From contig OZ176054.1 of NCBI GenBank assembly GCA_964247055.1, positions 12,958,001-13,022,000 of the forward strand: a DNA stretch of 64,000 nt, read 5' to 3'. The notes under the pieces are model-generated. The model was given only the letters and a program-made list of their open reading frames with translations. It was not told the DNA's origin and did no database searches. Below are positions 1 through 11,953 of the stretch, piece after piece. Positions within the stretch are counted from its first letter, which is position 1. Every line of letters starts with the position of its first letter. Made by a program: the position numbers and the translations under genes. Origin of the DNA: Paragordius varius. Its lineage: Eukaryota > Nematomorpha.

Positions 1-227
1 GCAGTTAGAAATGTGCTACGATATTTTCCCGTTTCTTTCCATGATACGCTTACCCCTGAATTTATGGAAGAACTTGAAAATAGAGGCCATATATACGCTT
101 ATCGATTTAAACCTCAGATTAGAATGAAGTTTCATATATAAATTCCTATCTTTTAAACAATTTTATAACGTATTATCTAATCACATATAATTTTCGTAAT
201 ATCGCTTAGTAAAAAATTCAAAAATTA

Positions 228-486
228 CAGTAAAAATTAAATACGGACAAAAGGTAAAAATATAAAGACAATTTTTTTTCCAAAAGTACTTTTTAAAACC
301 TTAATGTTTCTCGTATAAGCTACTTAGTGTGTTAGTATTATATATCTCTATTTCACACTTTGCCATTTAAAGCAATGAGTTATATTGAAATAAATCAAGA
401 TTTAAAAAGTATGGTTGTCTTTTGTGGAAAAAAATATTTTTTATATTTTTACGTTTTGTCCTTCCGTATAATTACAATTTTTACTG
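228..486. mobile_element. Tc1/mariner-type MITE, urocanase A intron 2
   Basis: Palindromic non-coding element. The left end reads CAGTAAAAATT and the right end is its inverse, ending in ACTG, with TA on both outer sides as expected for a TA target duplication. Inner arms contain the paired motifs ACGGACAAAA and TTTTGTCC, then AAAGACAA and TTGTCTTT around AT-rich middle sequence. This family recurs in most introns of the window. The copy at this site is also present in modules B, D and E, so it was there before the array formed. Confidence 0.8.
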
Positions 487-673
487 TATTTGTAGTTCTT
501 TAATGTATATATATGATAGAGCATATCCTATTCAAGAATACCCAGGAAAATTGTTGGAATGCAAAGCTATCATGGCAATGATAATGAACAATTTGGATCC
601 TGACGTGGCTCAGTTCCCTGAAGAGTTGGTAACCTATGGGTCAAACGGTCAAGTTTTTAGCAATTGGATTCAA

Positions 674-1424
674 GTAATCCATTAAGTTTAAACATTTTAT
701 GCATAATTTTTACTTAACTAAATATATTATTTTTATACAAACAACATCTATTTGCTATTGGAAATATTATATTTAGGTTAGATTTACAATAAAAATTGGA
801 ATTATACGGACAAAATGTTAAAATATAACGACAAATATATTTTTTTAGAAGAAAACCATACTTTTTTAAACTCCATTTCCTAAGATATATCTCATTGTTT
901 CAAAATGCAAATTAAATTTTCAGTTTTTACTGTATATATATTTAAACATTGTTATGAAACAACATTATTTATGGGTAGGTTTAGGTCGGACTGGTTACGA
1001 ATGCAGTTATGATCATGGTAGCATAAGCCATTTTTTGCATACATGTTCACCATATGTTTATTAGTGTAAAAATTGAAATTACACATACAAAACGTAAAAA
1101 TATCAACAAAAGCTCTTATTTGATTTTTAAAATGTAACTCATTGTTTTAAATTGCAAAGTGTGGAAATAGATATGCAAATTAGTAACACTAATTATATAT
1201 TTACATTTGTAATTAAATAATTCAAATAGTGGGATATATTATAACTCAGCGGTAAATTCTAAATAACTAACAAAGAGCCAGTTTTTTTGCCCATCCTACT
1301 TTTTTAAAAACTTTTTAAAACAATTAGTTTAACAAATAAGAGCATTAACTTTTAGATAATCTATGGTTAAATTATTGGGTTCGGCATTTCATAAATATTG
1401 TGTTATATTTAATTTTTTCCACAG
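674..1424 (+). other. Urocanase A intron 3 with degenerate MITE pieces
   Basis: Non-coding. It holds a worn MITE at about 786-932 and a second partial one from about 1064. The stretch from about 921 to 1270 is nearly identical to copy E at about 55678-56040 but has no match in introns 3 of B or D. The motif near 1268 (TAACAAAGAGCCAG) is where urocanase C resumes after its deletion junction (22078). Confidence 0.6.
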
Positions 1425-2146
1425 TTCTTATTAACTATGAAATATTTGTGTGAAATGGAGAATTATCAAACCTTAGTGTTATGTTCAGGACATCCGCACG
1501 GTTTATTCCCAAACATTTGGAATTATCTCACATGTGAAAAAACGGGGAAATTAGGTCTTTTATAAAATTGACAAAAAATTTATTTTTTTGATCATTTAAG
1601 AATTGTATACGTATACTATTTTTAAACCCCTGCTAAATTAAAGAAATACCGCCAAGTTATCCGCGTTTGATTATTACAAACGGCCTGGTGCTACCAACAT
1701 GTCAGGAATCAGAAAAGCAGCTTGATAGAGCCTACGTTTCAGATTACGAGCGATTATTTGGTTTGAATGTTAGTCAATATGGACAAATGACAGCAGGGAG
1801 TTTTTGTTACATTGGACCTCAGGGTATAGTCCATGGCACAACACTAACTTTGCTTAATATAGCTCGAGCAAATTTTGATGTCCAGAATGTGTCTGATATG
1901 GTGGGTAAGGTAACACATAATATTACAATATGGATACCTTTAAATATGTTTTAAGTGTGGATTGGAGCCGAAATTATTTTGGGTTTAAGTGAAAAATTTT
2001 ACAAGCGGTCATAAAAGAAAAAGTTTTTTCGTATTTTTTACATTAGATTTTTAAACTTACAATTAATATTCTTTTACTTTATTCAAAAAGCAATAGTATA
2101 TTGTTGTAGATATTATAGAGAAGCAAATATTTTGGCTTAAATTATA

Positions 2147-2432
2147 CAGTAAAAACTGGAATTATAAGGATAAAATGTAAATATATAAAGATAAATATTT
2201 TTGTCTAAAAGAAACTATACCTTTTTACTCCATTTTCAAAAATATAACTCATTGTTTAAAATTACAATTCATAAAATTAATATGTAATTGGTGACACAAT
2301 CAATTCTATATTTAACAATTGTAATTAAATAACATATATGAAAAAAATTAAGGTTGGAAAAAGTATGGTTGTCTTTTAGAAAAAAATATTTGTCGTTATT
2401 TACATTTTGTCCTATAATTTTAGTTTTTACTG
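2147..2432. mobile_element. MITE, urocanase A intron 5
   Basis: Flanked by TA, with ends CAGTAAAAACTGG and TTTTTACTG. The left part of this intron (1910 to about 2250) is almost identical to copy B. The right part, from about 2435, matches copy C instead, making this intron a clear mosaic. Confidence 0.75.
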
Positions 2433-3027
2433 TATTTTTGCAGCTATTATTCAGATATCTATTAAAAAGTTGTCGAAAAAAGAAAGGTTTAAATATAATT
2501 TTAAAAATCGAAACCATTTATAACCATGGCCAAAATATACTTAGCCTAAGGGACAAATCTAATTAAAACTAGCGCAAAAAACAGTCAAATCCTTATATAT
2601 TTTTTAATTTGTAATAAAAATATGAAAAAATCTTTAGGTATTTGTCTCAAGTGGATTGGGAGGAATGAGTGGTGCACAAGCTAAGGCTTGTAAAATCTTG
2701 TCATGTTTTGGCCTTATTGCTGAAGTAAATTTTATTCCCCCTTTAAATATATACATTTATATATCATGATAAGTTAACTTACCAAAATTTTAGTCATTTA
2801 GTAGATGTTGTATGATTCTTGAGGTAAAATTTATTTAACAATATTCATTTAGATAAATAGTGTGACAGCGCAAAAAAGATTGAATCAAGGATGGTTGGAT
2901 GAAGTGAGCGATGACTTGGATTACTGTATTAACCAAATACGCCAGTATAAACGGGATCTTATTAGCAAATCTATAGCATACTGTGGAAACATTGTGGATC
3001 TTTGGTAAGGACAAATTTACTCCTTTA

Positions 3028-3305
3028 AATGGCTTCGCGGACCGCATTTGAAAAATAGAGGGGGCATTTATAAATATTTTATTAGATGTTTAATTTTAAC
3101 TTGTGAAAATTGACAAAAATTAATATAATTACTATTTATTTCACCAATTTAGTTTTTGCCGATCGAAAAGATTTATTTATTCAGAATTTTTTTTATGAGA
3201 TATAGATTGTACCAAAATATTATGTGAGCATTCAAAGTGTAGAGTTTGGATTTATTTTGGGATTTTTCCAAATTTTTCGCCGGCCGCAGACAGCATTTTG
3301 CCCTT
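3028..3305. mobile_element. Short GC-ended insert in urocanase A intron 7 (hAT-like?)
   Basis: Copies C, D and E have intron 7 of only about 70-80 bp, while A carries about 280 bp extra. The insert has GC-rich ends, GGCTTCGCGGACCGC on the left and CGCCGGCCGCAGACAGC on the right, which are loosely inverse to each other. A target duplication is not clear. A worn hAT-type non-autonomous element is my best reading, at low confidence. Copy B has a different insert in the same intron. Confidence 0.35.
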
Positions 3306-4843
3306 TTTTATCTAATACTTTTATGCTTACTTACTCGTTTGTTTAGTTGAAAAATCATTTTTAGGGCAAAATTGGCAGAAATATATGAGGAAACCGGTGA
3401 GAAATTAGTCGATTTTGGTTCAGACCAAACCTCTCTTCATAATCCATACAATGGTGGATACTATCCGGTCGGTTATAGCTGGATAGAGGCGAATCAGCTA
3501 TTAGCGACAAATCCTGAACGGTTTCAGAGGGAAGTTTGTCAAAGTTTGATACAGCAAGTCACGCATATAAATAGGTCTTTTCCTAATCCTTTATAATTTA
3601 AAATTTTATTAAACAAGTTTGTTTTTCCTATTAGATTGACAGAAATGACTGGGTTAGTATTTTTTGATTATGGCAATGCTTTTTTGCTTGAAGCTGCAAA
3701 AGCCGGAGCACCAATACACAAGAATAAAAGCGTTGTAGCATGCAATAATTTTGGAGAAATAAATCAAATTGGCGATTCAGTTGAACGGATATATAGATAC
3801 CCATCGTACGTGGAAAATGTAATGGGAGAAATTTTTGCATTTGGGTTTGGGCCTTTCCGTTGGGTATGTATGAGCCAGGATCCAAAAGATCTTGCTTATA
3901 CCGATAAACTTGCGCTTTCCATCCTTAGGGTGCGAATGAATTAGATTCTAAAATATTTCAGTGCCAACAAAAACAAGAGCAGAGTCGCAGCAAAATTGAA
4001 CTTTATGCCCGAATAAAATCTTACTATGTCGATAATTGCTTTTGGATGGAACACATCATTTCTCAACCTGGTGTGGGATACCTCACTGTAGGATCTCTGG
4101 CCCGGATCCTTTATTCAGACGTTCAAGGGAGAATACGACTGGCTTGTGCCTTCAATAAGGCCATCGCAGATGGACACATAACGCAATCGATTGTGTGTAG
4201 TCGAGACCATCATGACGTTTCAGGGGCTGATAGCCCTTGGCGGGAAACAGCTAACGTTCGAGACGGTTCCAACATGTGCATAGACATGTCCATTCAAAAT
4301 GTCTTGGGAAACGCGGCCAGAGGAGCGACTTGGGTAGCCCTTCACAATGGCGGAGGGGTCGGTTGGAACCGTGCAAGCAATAATGGATTAGGTCTTGTGC
4401 TAAATGGGCAACCGGAAACGGAACAACGCATAAAGAATGTTATGATGTGGGATGTATTGAATGGTATGGTACGGAGATGTTGGTCTAATGATTATAAATA
4501 TAGCAACAATGAAATCGATTCTCTCGCCGAAAAACGTGAGACATCATTACCCTTAGGTGAGAAAACGACGTATTACAATGATCTTATAAAGAGTTATTTG
4601 CAAGAACTTCAAACGGATATCAAGGGCTTAAAAGTAACATTACCCTTTGGGGAATAAATCAGAGGAAACTTTATTCAAAAAGATATATGTCTATTCATTT
4701 ATTTGTTACAATAAATATTATATATGATAATAATTAATTGTCATATTATTATAAATATTTTGATGTCATCTATGTGTGTTTAAATAATTGACTATAGTTT
4801 TTATCCTTTTTGCCAAAACAATCACAGATACTCCTTAATAAGA

Positions 4844-5820
4844 TTATGTTTTATTGTCGAAGTGACAGTTGTCATATTTGGAATTTTGACGTGCGACATA
4901 TTTTTCGAATTGGAGTTTCCAATCAACTATATATTTCGTTTTCCAGTCATTGAAGTGTGCTTTCCATTGGATTTCTAGATCACTAAGATCTTCTATTGGC
5001 AAAAATATATTAGTTAAAAAAACATATTGTTTAAAAATATAAAACGAATTGGTTAATCAAATTCTGATTATAAAAATATAGACTTACGTGTAGCTAAAGC
5101 AAGATCGGGCATGAATTCATTCCAAAATGCGCACTCTTTAATGCGCGGACCTCGACCAACGTCAAATGCATCGATGCAATATTCAAATATTCTCTATTAT
5201 GGGCAGTGTGGATGGGCCATTGTATATCGGACCAGGTTCCATCATCATTTATATTTGGATTTCTATTTTTTGCAGAAAAAAGGAAGGATAATTGAAACTC
5301 ATTTGGTTAGTGGTCATATAGTCCTATAAAAAATATTATTTTACCCAGTTTTGCCAAAATTGGTCCAGAATCGCATCATGAGCCAGCTTAATTCAATTTC
5401 TTTGGGTTTATATCCCTTTGAAGGATCTAACGGTTCCCCAAATATGTAATTAATTTCATCGGCATGCATGACACCCATCCAAGATGGCCAGGGGTGAGTC
5501 GATGATCTGTGAGTATAATAGTATTTGAACACATTTGCACCAGATTGGGCGTAGATGAAGGCGCCCATATTGATCCCACAGGTAAAGTAATAATCACCGA
5601 CACTTTTGTCGAACGCATCTAACATTTTCTTGGGGTCCGAGGGATCCTCCCAATGCGTATACTCATAGAGTATGGCTTTTCGACCAATTTGATTAAATTG
5701 TGGAAATAATTCGGGTAAGGCTTTAGCAAAAACGTGTCGATCAACGGTAACCGCCCTTTCTAACGGGATAAATAGATTCGTTAGCTGATAAATGTTAAAA
5801 TATGTGTCCACGTCGAAATT
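4844..5820 (-). pseudogene. Ace: Acetylcholinesterase 3' fragment, copy A
   Basis: Three exons read leftward: 5820-5345, 5262-5088, 4992-4844 (stop TAA at 4844-4846). They encode the C-terminal third of an AChE: a YEYTHWEDP block, [22 protein letters not shown] with the catalytic His, and FWNEFMPDLALAT. The last exon has a tail like the vertebrate T-peptide (QWKAHFNDW, DWKLQFEKY and a Cys near the end). The open frame begins just after an in-frame TAA, two codons before the position of the catalytic Glu. In this copy that site reads FDVDTYF where C and E have FDEGTYF, so the Glu is lost. Exon 2 has a 1-nt loss near 5175 relative to C. No upstream exons with the catalytic Ser were found up to CK1-gamma or beyond it. 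A gene fragment, not an active esterase. Confidence 0.85.
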
Positions 5821-6630
5821 TTATATGGGTCTCCGCAACTCAGAGATTTTAAGTTAAAATTAAATCTTATATTTCATAAAGTAATTTTTATATCATTGAA
5901 AGCGTTTTTAATATTCCTTGTCCGTATTTGAGAATCATAAATTAAAATTAAGTAAGAATACAAATTTTTTTTTAATTATCTAATAATATCTATATATGAT
6001 AACACAAAGGAACATCTATATTAAAATTAAACTTCTGTGATATTCGATAATTATTTTTAACAAAAAAAAAATTTATATAGCAATATAATAAATAAATTTT
6101 GGCAATTATCATTGTGGTGCACATTTCTTATTTATAGTTGCGTATGAAAAGAATAAAAAATGTTTTAAAAAAAACAAAGGAATATTTATAGGTTTATTTA
6201 ATTAGGGTTGTTTGTCAAAAAAACATTTTATTATTCTTTTCTGGACTAATAATGTTTTATGCCATACGCTACTATATGTATGCACAACATTACATATTCG
6301 CTTAGGAATTATATTTTTTGTATTGTTTGTTAAATATGGCACGTGTGGGTCTTTTAAAGCAATTTTTTACCTGTACATTTTTTTGATGAGACTTCTGGAG
6401 TAAAATATTATTGATTATCAATTTTAGAAGTCATTGAGTCAATAAAAGTTAAAAAATCAAAATATATCTATACATTGTTTTTACACACCTGTTTCAATAC
6501 AAAGTGTTTGTGTATGATTTGGTGTTAAAAATATAATGGAAATGTTTCAAAATCAAGAATTTTTTTAAACAATAATTTTATTTATTTTCAATTACATCAC
6601 AGAATAGAGGACATTAAATGAATCCATAAT
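5821..6630. other. AChE fragment to CK1-gamma spacer, module A
   Basis: AT-rich DNA with no supportable gene. It is conserved in outline in modules C (27415-28234), D (44911-45577) and E (60344-63198, with two insertions), including a GGCACGTGTGGGTCTTTT motif near 6339. It probably covers the CK1-gamma 3' flank and UTR. Confidence 0.6.
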
Positions 6631-9600
6631 TCAATCATTAGAGTTTTGGGGTCTAAAACAAATACATAAATTTGTCATGAAGGGGGATGTGTTTGATTTA
6701 TTTTTCGATTTTTTGACATTTTTATTGTTGTTTTCTCCAAATTGATGTTTAGAGCCTTCTGGAGGAGTCTTGAACTTAACGCGTGATCCAATATTATCTT
6801 CTTCACTACAAAAAAAGATTCATAAAAATCCCTATAAAATTAGAGATCGGAACCGTCATAAACCAATACACGGTTTTTGGATTTTTCAATATAGCTTTAT
6901 TGTTTATTCAATATAATTTTGGATTTTCAAATATAGCTTTTTTTTATTATGTTACATGGTATGAACATACGGTATAAATTGAGATTATACGGATAAAACG
7001 TAAAAATATTTTTTTAAAAGACCGCTGTACTTTTTAAAACTTTATTTTCGACATAAATCATTGTTTGTATATTTGTAGTATGTAAGAAAGATGTAAATTG
7101 GAAGCAACAATCAATTAGGATTTTGAAATTCTATTGAACAACCATTTTTGGCAAAACTATTCTGAATCTCATAAAAATCTCAAACAGAATAAAAGTCAAT
7201 TAATTACATTTATACATTTTGAAATGACATAAAAAATGTGTTTCAATAAGTATATTTCACTTTCCAACTTATACTTTGGAGGTAGAAAAGGGGTTTTCAG
7301 ATGTGTTTTTTATTTATACCACTGAAAAATTAAGGTAAGCTTTAAAATTAAAATAAATGCAATTCTACTAGTGGATCAATCAAATAGAGTGAGTGCGATT
7401 GCTAAATAACCTTATACTATTCGTTTAAAATAATGGAGATAAGGACATGACTTTATTCAAATCATTATTAATGATTGCTATTTTCTCCATATTCTCATTT
7501 TTCCAATATTTACGTCCATTTCTATCCATTTTAATTATAACTAATTCCCTTTACAAGATATTAGTATTTATATATTCATACCTTACAAGCTCATCACTTT
7601 TCATTGGATTGTAGAAGGGAAATCCTGTTCAAGTCCACCCACACTCCGATCTAACATAACAGCTCTTGAAGTGAAATCTTCAAATCCGGATTCTTCTTTA
7701 GCATGCATTTTTTGTTGCTGTTGTTGCCTTTTATTGGCAAAAAAATCCATGTAATTTTCATCATGTCCAACCATATTGTTGTCTACATTATTCATGTTTT
7801 GCCCGATTAAATTTTTATTTGCAGGTGTTACTGGCCATGCTAAATCACTCGATGCCGATTGGCCTATTCGTTTTTCATCTAAACCCTGTTTTTGTTTTAT
7901 AATTTTAAATGAATATCTTACAAAAGGATATTTAAAATTTTCTTTAGTTAGTTATTCAACAAATATTTTTTAATAAAAAATCCAAAGTTTATTTGGCACA
8001 AAGCCTATGTAAGTTGGAAAGCAAAGTGTTCAGATGGGTTTAGTTAGAGATTGGATATATTAGTGTACCCTAGTTTACAGACTATTAAGTTGAGAGTTTT
8101 AATTTAAAAATAGAAAAACTATATTTAAAGGGCTTTGAACCAGAACTGCATGAAACCAAAACTGGTGCTTAACTTTTCAACAGAAACAGGTTTCGTTGGG
8201 TTTAGGAACCACCCCGGTTTCCTTTTTAAATTCCCAGTTCTAGTTCCACTTTTTTTGAACCGATTCGAAGCCCTGATTAAAAGCTTTTATTCTGCCTACC
8301 AAATTTTGCATATCTTGTTTCACATCATCGGCATAGTAATAGGCGGAAGAAGAAATGTTTGATGGTTTTGGTTCCATATTGGTTGTCGATATTTCTGGCG
8401 AGGGTGGCAACTTACCTGTCCAATCAAACATGTAATCATATTCCCAACCATAGTTTTGCAATAATGTTTCAAATAACTGTTTAAGGTAGGCATAATCTGG
8501 CGTTTCGACAAAATCAAGGCCCCTGGCATAACGAACCAAAATTTTGAATTCTTCGGGCAAACCCGAACATAGAGTATCCGGATCAATATCTCGTTTCATT
8601 TCAGCAATCTTACGGTATTTTTGTTTAGAGGATTCGGTTTTGATTAACTTTAAGCCTGGACTTGTGGATATTGCATCAAAAATATATTATAGATTTTGGA
8701 TAAATTTTACAGTAAAAATTAAAATTATACGGAAAAAACCCAAAAATATAAAGACAAATATATTTTTTAAAAGACAGCCACTTTTTTTAATCTTGAATTT
8801 GTAAATTTTAAGTATGATATAAAATATGTAATTGATAACACAATCAATTACATTTTTTAAAATTTGTATATAAATAATTTATAAAATTTATAGATTTAAA
8901 AAGTATGGTTGTGTTATGCAAATCTGAAAGATATACTTTATTTTTATATCATAATTTTCTGAGTTACATGCAAATGTGAAATACATACCTCGGTTGTATA
9001 TCATAACTTTGACCGTTATTTGAATTGTATTATTTTTTATATTTTTTGTGTAATATGTAAATATTATAACCTTTTTTACTTTAAATTTTATTGATATAAT
9101 GCAAATTATGTACAACTGAAATTACTATATAAACCCTAAAAAAACCAAATGAAAAATTCAGTTCATTTCACATTTCTTATATTATCTCTGTTATCTTACA
9201 AGATAACATTGGTGGCCAAGACGAGTACCGAACTAATCTAACAACTAATCTAACACAACAGTGGAACCTCCGGGTTCCAAACTCGGATGGTGGAGATAGA
9301 GTCCAAAGTGCAATAACCATGAAAATGTCAATTGCCAATATCACCAGCATGTCCATTAAAAAATATAATGATAATACCAATTATAGCAATGGTAATAATT
9401 TTAATCGATCACAACAAAGCCTCGGACAATTCGCGCAAGGGTTATGGGAGTGTTCATAAGCAAATGTACCGCCTACCGCAATTGCAAATGCGGAAAACCC
9501 AACCACTTCGCTAATGTAGAAAAAAAAACACTGCCAAAAATATGTTCAACCGCCAGTGCACTGAAAGCGAACGGGCTAAGAATCTATAGCGACCTTGGAA

Positions 9601-11953
9601 TCTTTATCAACAAATGGCTGGGGAGGACTCCCACATCATTCAACATTTGATGGATGGGTAAGTAAGATTGGCGCGGACAAGCTTGTAATAAGATTGATCA
9701 GTAAGACGCCTACCTCCCCAGGCCGAGCTAAAGCTACACCCTCGACGATTCAACAATAAGAAGATGTGTCAGTTACAAAAGGACACTGTTCAGATTCCTT
9801 ACAGCGCCGATAGTATTTCAGTGCGCCTGGACCAATTTAAAAGAAATGGTCTAGGGTGGCATGAGGCAGAGATCAAATGAAACACGTCGCCACACATAAC
9901 ATAGGATGTTATCTTTCAAACCAAGATTCGTCGACACACCGCCAAATTTAAGACACCGGTCACTCAAAAAAGTAGTAATGATAACATTAATAGCAATAAT
10001 GACAATATCAATGTAAATCCGCACGAGCGTCGTTACCCCGAGAGAATTCGGCGGAATCCGGTCCGGTTCTCTTAAGGGGGAAGTGATGTTATGCAAATCT
10101 GAAAGATATACTTTATTTTTATATCATAATTTTCTGAGTTACATGCAAATGTGAAATACATACCTCGGTTGTATATCATAACTTTGACCGTTATTTGAAT
10201 TGTATTATTTTTTATATTTTTTGTGTAATATGTAAATATTATAACCTTTGTTACTTTAGATTTTATTGATATAATGCAAATTATGTACAACTGAAATTAC
10301 TATATAAACCCTAAAAAAACCAAATAAATAATTCAGTTCATTTCACATTTCTTATATTATCTCTGTTATCTTACAAGATAACAGGTTGTCTTTTAGAAAA
10401 TATTTGTATTTTAACATTTTGTCCGTATAGTTTCAGTTTTTACTGTATATGTAAATATATACCTTGCCAGGGCAAGGAACCCTTTAGAAAATATAGGAAC
10501 ATGTAGGCAAGTCCTTCAAGATCATCCCTTCGACTCTGTTCTATTCCAAAATGCGTGTTAACGGACATATATCGGGCAGTTCCAGTCAATGGTTTCTGTT
10601 CACGGTACTTTATATGTTTATCTGATATACGAGATGAGTTGACAATAAAATTTAAATTTTTATTTTCTATTAGTTACTAAAAAATGAAAGTAAACAGACA
10701 AAAACCTAAAAATATAAGGACAAATATTTATATCAAAAGATAACCATACTTTTTTAAACCGTAAGTTTTCCCACATATACTATTTAATAATATTTATTTC
10801 AAAAGACAACCATAGTTTTTTACACCGTATTTTTCCCACAAAAACTATTTAATTTAATAAAACAATAACTGTGTATCCAACTTACATGTCTATTTCAGAC
10901 TTTGTGGTTATAAACAATGAGTTATATTCGAAAAAATCAAGGTATGAAAAAGCTTGGTTATTTTTTGAAATTACGTTTTGTCCGCATAACTTATTTCATT
11001 TTTACTGTGAATTTTGTATATTAGCTGCATACCATTTTTATCGATGTATTCTTTGGCTAATCCAAAATCAACGACCCATATAATTCCCTCAGTGGTGTTA
11101 GCCCGTTTCCCAATCAAAAAATTTTCGGGTTTCACATCCCGATAAACTAACCCATAGTAATGTATAAATTCGATTCGATTTATCAATTGTATAGCAATCA
11201 TAATCACTGTTTTAAGACTAAACTGTTTATTGCAGTACAGAAATAGGTCTTGCAGACTGGGCCCTAACAAGTCCATCACCATAACGCGATAGGAACCACA
11301 GTGACCAAAATAATATACGCGGGGTATACCTTCGGCATATATCCCATACCTAAAATTAGAAATATTCGTGGACAAATATAATTGTCTAAATTACACAAAA
11401 TTAAAGTTATAAAAACAAAATGTAAAAACATAATTTTGAAAACGATAGCTTCCTAAGATTTTTTTAAATTAAATTTTGGGTGGTGAAATATGGAATAGCG
11501 AAATAAATTCGTTAACACTCCTTATGTTTTTAATTTTTACTGTTAATAGAAAGACCAAAATTTTCATTTTTACTATCAGACATTAAGTTAAATATTCTAC
11601 CTTTCATCCTGGTGCAGTCGACTGTACAATTCATATTCCCGTTTTAGTTGAGGGATTTCAGCATTTTCCGCCTCAATTTTTATGGCAGCTAAAGTCTTTG
11701 TAGCTATATGGATGCAATATCGCAGTTCACCGAACGTACCCGAACCAATATGCTGAGCGATTTGATATAGCTTTGGGTTATTTTTTATGTTGGCGCCGTT
11801 TGATTTGGAAAAACGATCAACACCAACTATACGACCCTGTAATTTGTCTTTTCCGCCACCATGCTGCGTTTCGGAGGAATTGATATTAACGCTATTATTG
11901 GAATGCTTAACACCTATGTTATAATAAGGGTCTTCGGTTTTCCCGGGACTCAT
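6631..11953 (-). CDS. gish: Casein kinase 1 gamma, copy A (tail frameshifted)
   Basis: Membrane-associated Ser/Thr kinase of the CK1 gamma group (Drosophila gilgamesh). Exons read leftward: 11953-11601, 11349-11033, 10621-10463, 8655-8300, 7885-7582, 6805-6631 (stop TGA at 6631-6633). Kinase motifs: [10 protein letters not shown] at about residues 69-78, AAIKIE with Lys92, YRDVKPEN at about 186-193, DFGLAKEY from 211, LTGTARYMS at about 234, then [14 protein letters not shown] and SLPWQG. Exon 4 carries the CK1-gamma-specific C-lobe end ([13 protein letters not shown]). Exon 5 has a Q-rich run. Against C and D, one base is missing near 7627 in exon 5, so the reading ends with the TGA at 7601-7603 and the last part, including the terminal LCICF, is lost; the kinase domain is untouched. 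Intron 3 hosts a MITE that contains an LTR element. It diverges head-to-head from urocanase B. Confidence 0.88.
8912..9208 (+). repeat. 5' LTR of the short LTR element
   Basis: 297 bp, with termini TGTTA and TAACA. It is followed by TTGGTGGCCAAGACGAG, the expected place for a primer-binding site; the tRNA could not be assigned. Confidence 0.85.
10087..10383 (+). repeat. 3' LTR of the short LTR element
   Basis: Same length as the left repeat, with about four substitutions between them. It is followed by the second GGTTG target copy. Confidence 0.85.
10672..11007. mobile_element. MITE remnant, CK1-gamma A intron 2
   Basis: Arms are worn but recognisable (AAAAATATAAGGACAAATATT on the left, TTTTACTGTG on the right). 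The block with CAAAAGA(T/C)AACCATA near 10735 is repeated at about 10800, as it is in module C near 31490 and 31550. Confidence 0.6.

Larger units (their letters stand above)
1..4657 (+). pseudogene. Uroc1: Urocanate hydratase, copy A (exons 2-9; frameshifted)
   Basis: Urocanase adds water to urocanate to give imidazolonepropionate, the second step of histidine breakdown, using tightly bound NAD+. Exons by homology and GT/AG sites: 1-128 (exon 2, missing only its first codon at the window edge), 520-673, 1425-1554, 1644-1909, 2638-2724, 2853-3004, 3365-3574, 3635-4657. Family signatures seen: YGQMTAGSFCYIGPQGIVHG in exon 5, SGLGGMSGAQAKA (NAD region) in exon 6, GSDQTSLHNPYNGGYYPVGY in exon 8, and SRDHHDVSGADSPWRET plus ATWVALHNGGGVGW in exon 9. 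Compared with the other copies, 4 nt are missing between 3930 and 3931, so the frame shifts and stops soon after; the rest of exon 9 (open again from about 4046) is out of frame. Probably a pseudogene, unless this is an assembly error. It lies tail-to-tail with the AChE fragment at 4844. Confidence 0.9.
8912..10383 (+). mobile_element. Short LTR retrotransposon, internally broken
   Basis: Direct repeats of 297 bp at both ends, starting TGTTATGC and ending GATAACA, flanked by a 5-bp target duplication GGTTG (8907-8911 and 10384-10388). The purine tract AAGGGGGAAGTGA lies just before the right repeat and sets the + orientation. The internal part is only about 0.9 kb and retains a gag-type Cys-His knuckle relic (CKCGKPNHF, near 9490). 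By eye the two repeats differ at about four sites, so the insertion is fairly young, and it is absent from modules C and D. A defective fossil with several breaks; family probably Ty3-like, not certain. Confidence 0.85.
8710..10445. mobile_element. MITE in CK1-gamma A intron 3, split by an LTR element
   Basis: The two halves are 8710-8911 and 10389-10445, with ends CAGTAAAAATT and TTTTTACTG flanked by TA. The empty-site form is seen in modules C (30935-31201) and D (about 48176-48434). The LTR element entered the right-hand arm of the palindrome. Confidence 0.75.

Noticed and set aside
5341-5811. A complete AChE gene on the minus strand
   Set aside because: It contains only the C-terminal third; no Ser-containing or signal-peptide exon is present in any module.
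6212-6403. 63-codon ORF between AChE A and CK1-gamma A
   Set aside because: Hydrophobic low-complexity translation of AT-rich DNA, broken in the matching spacers.
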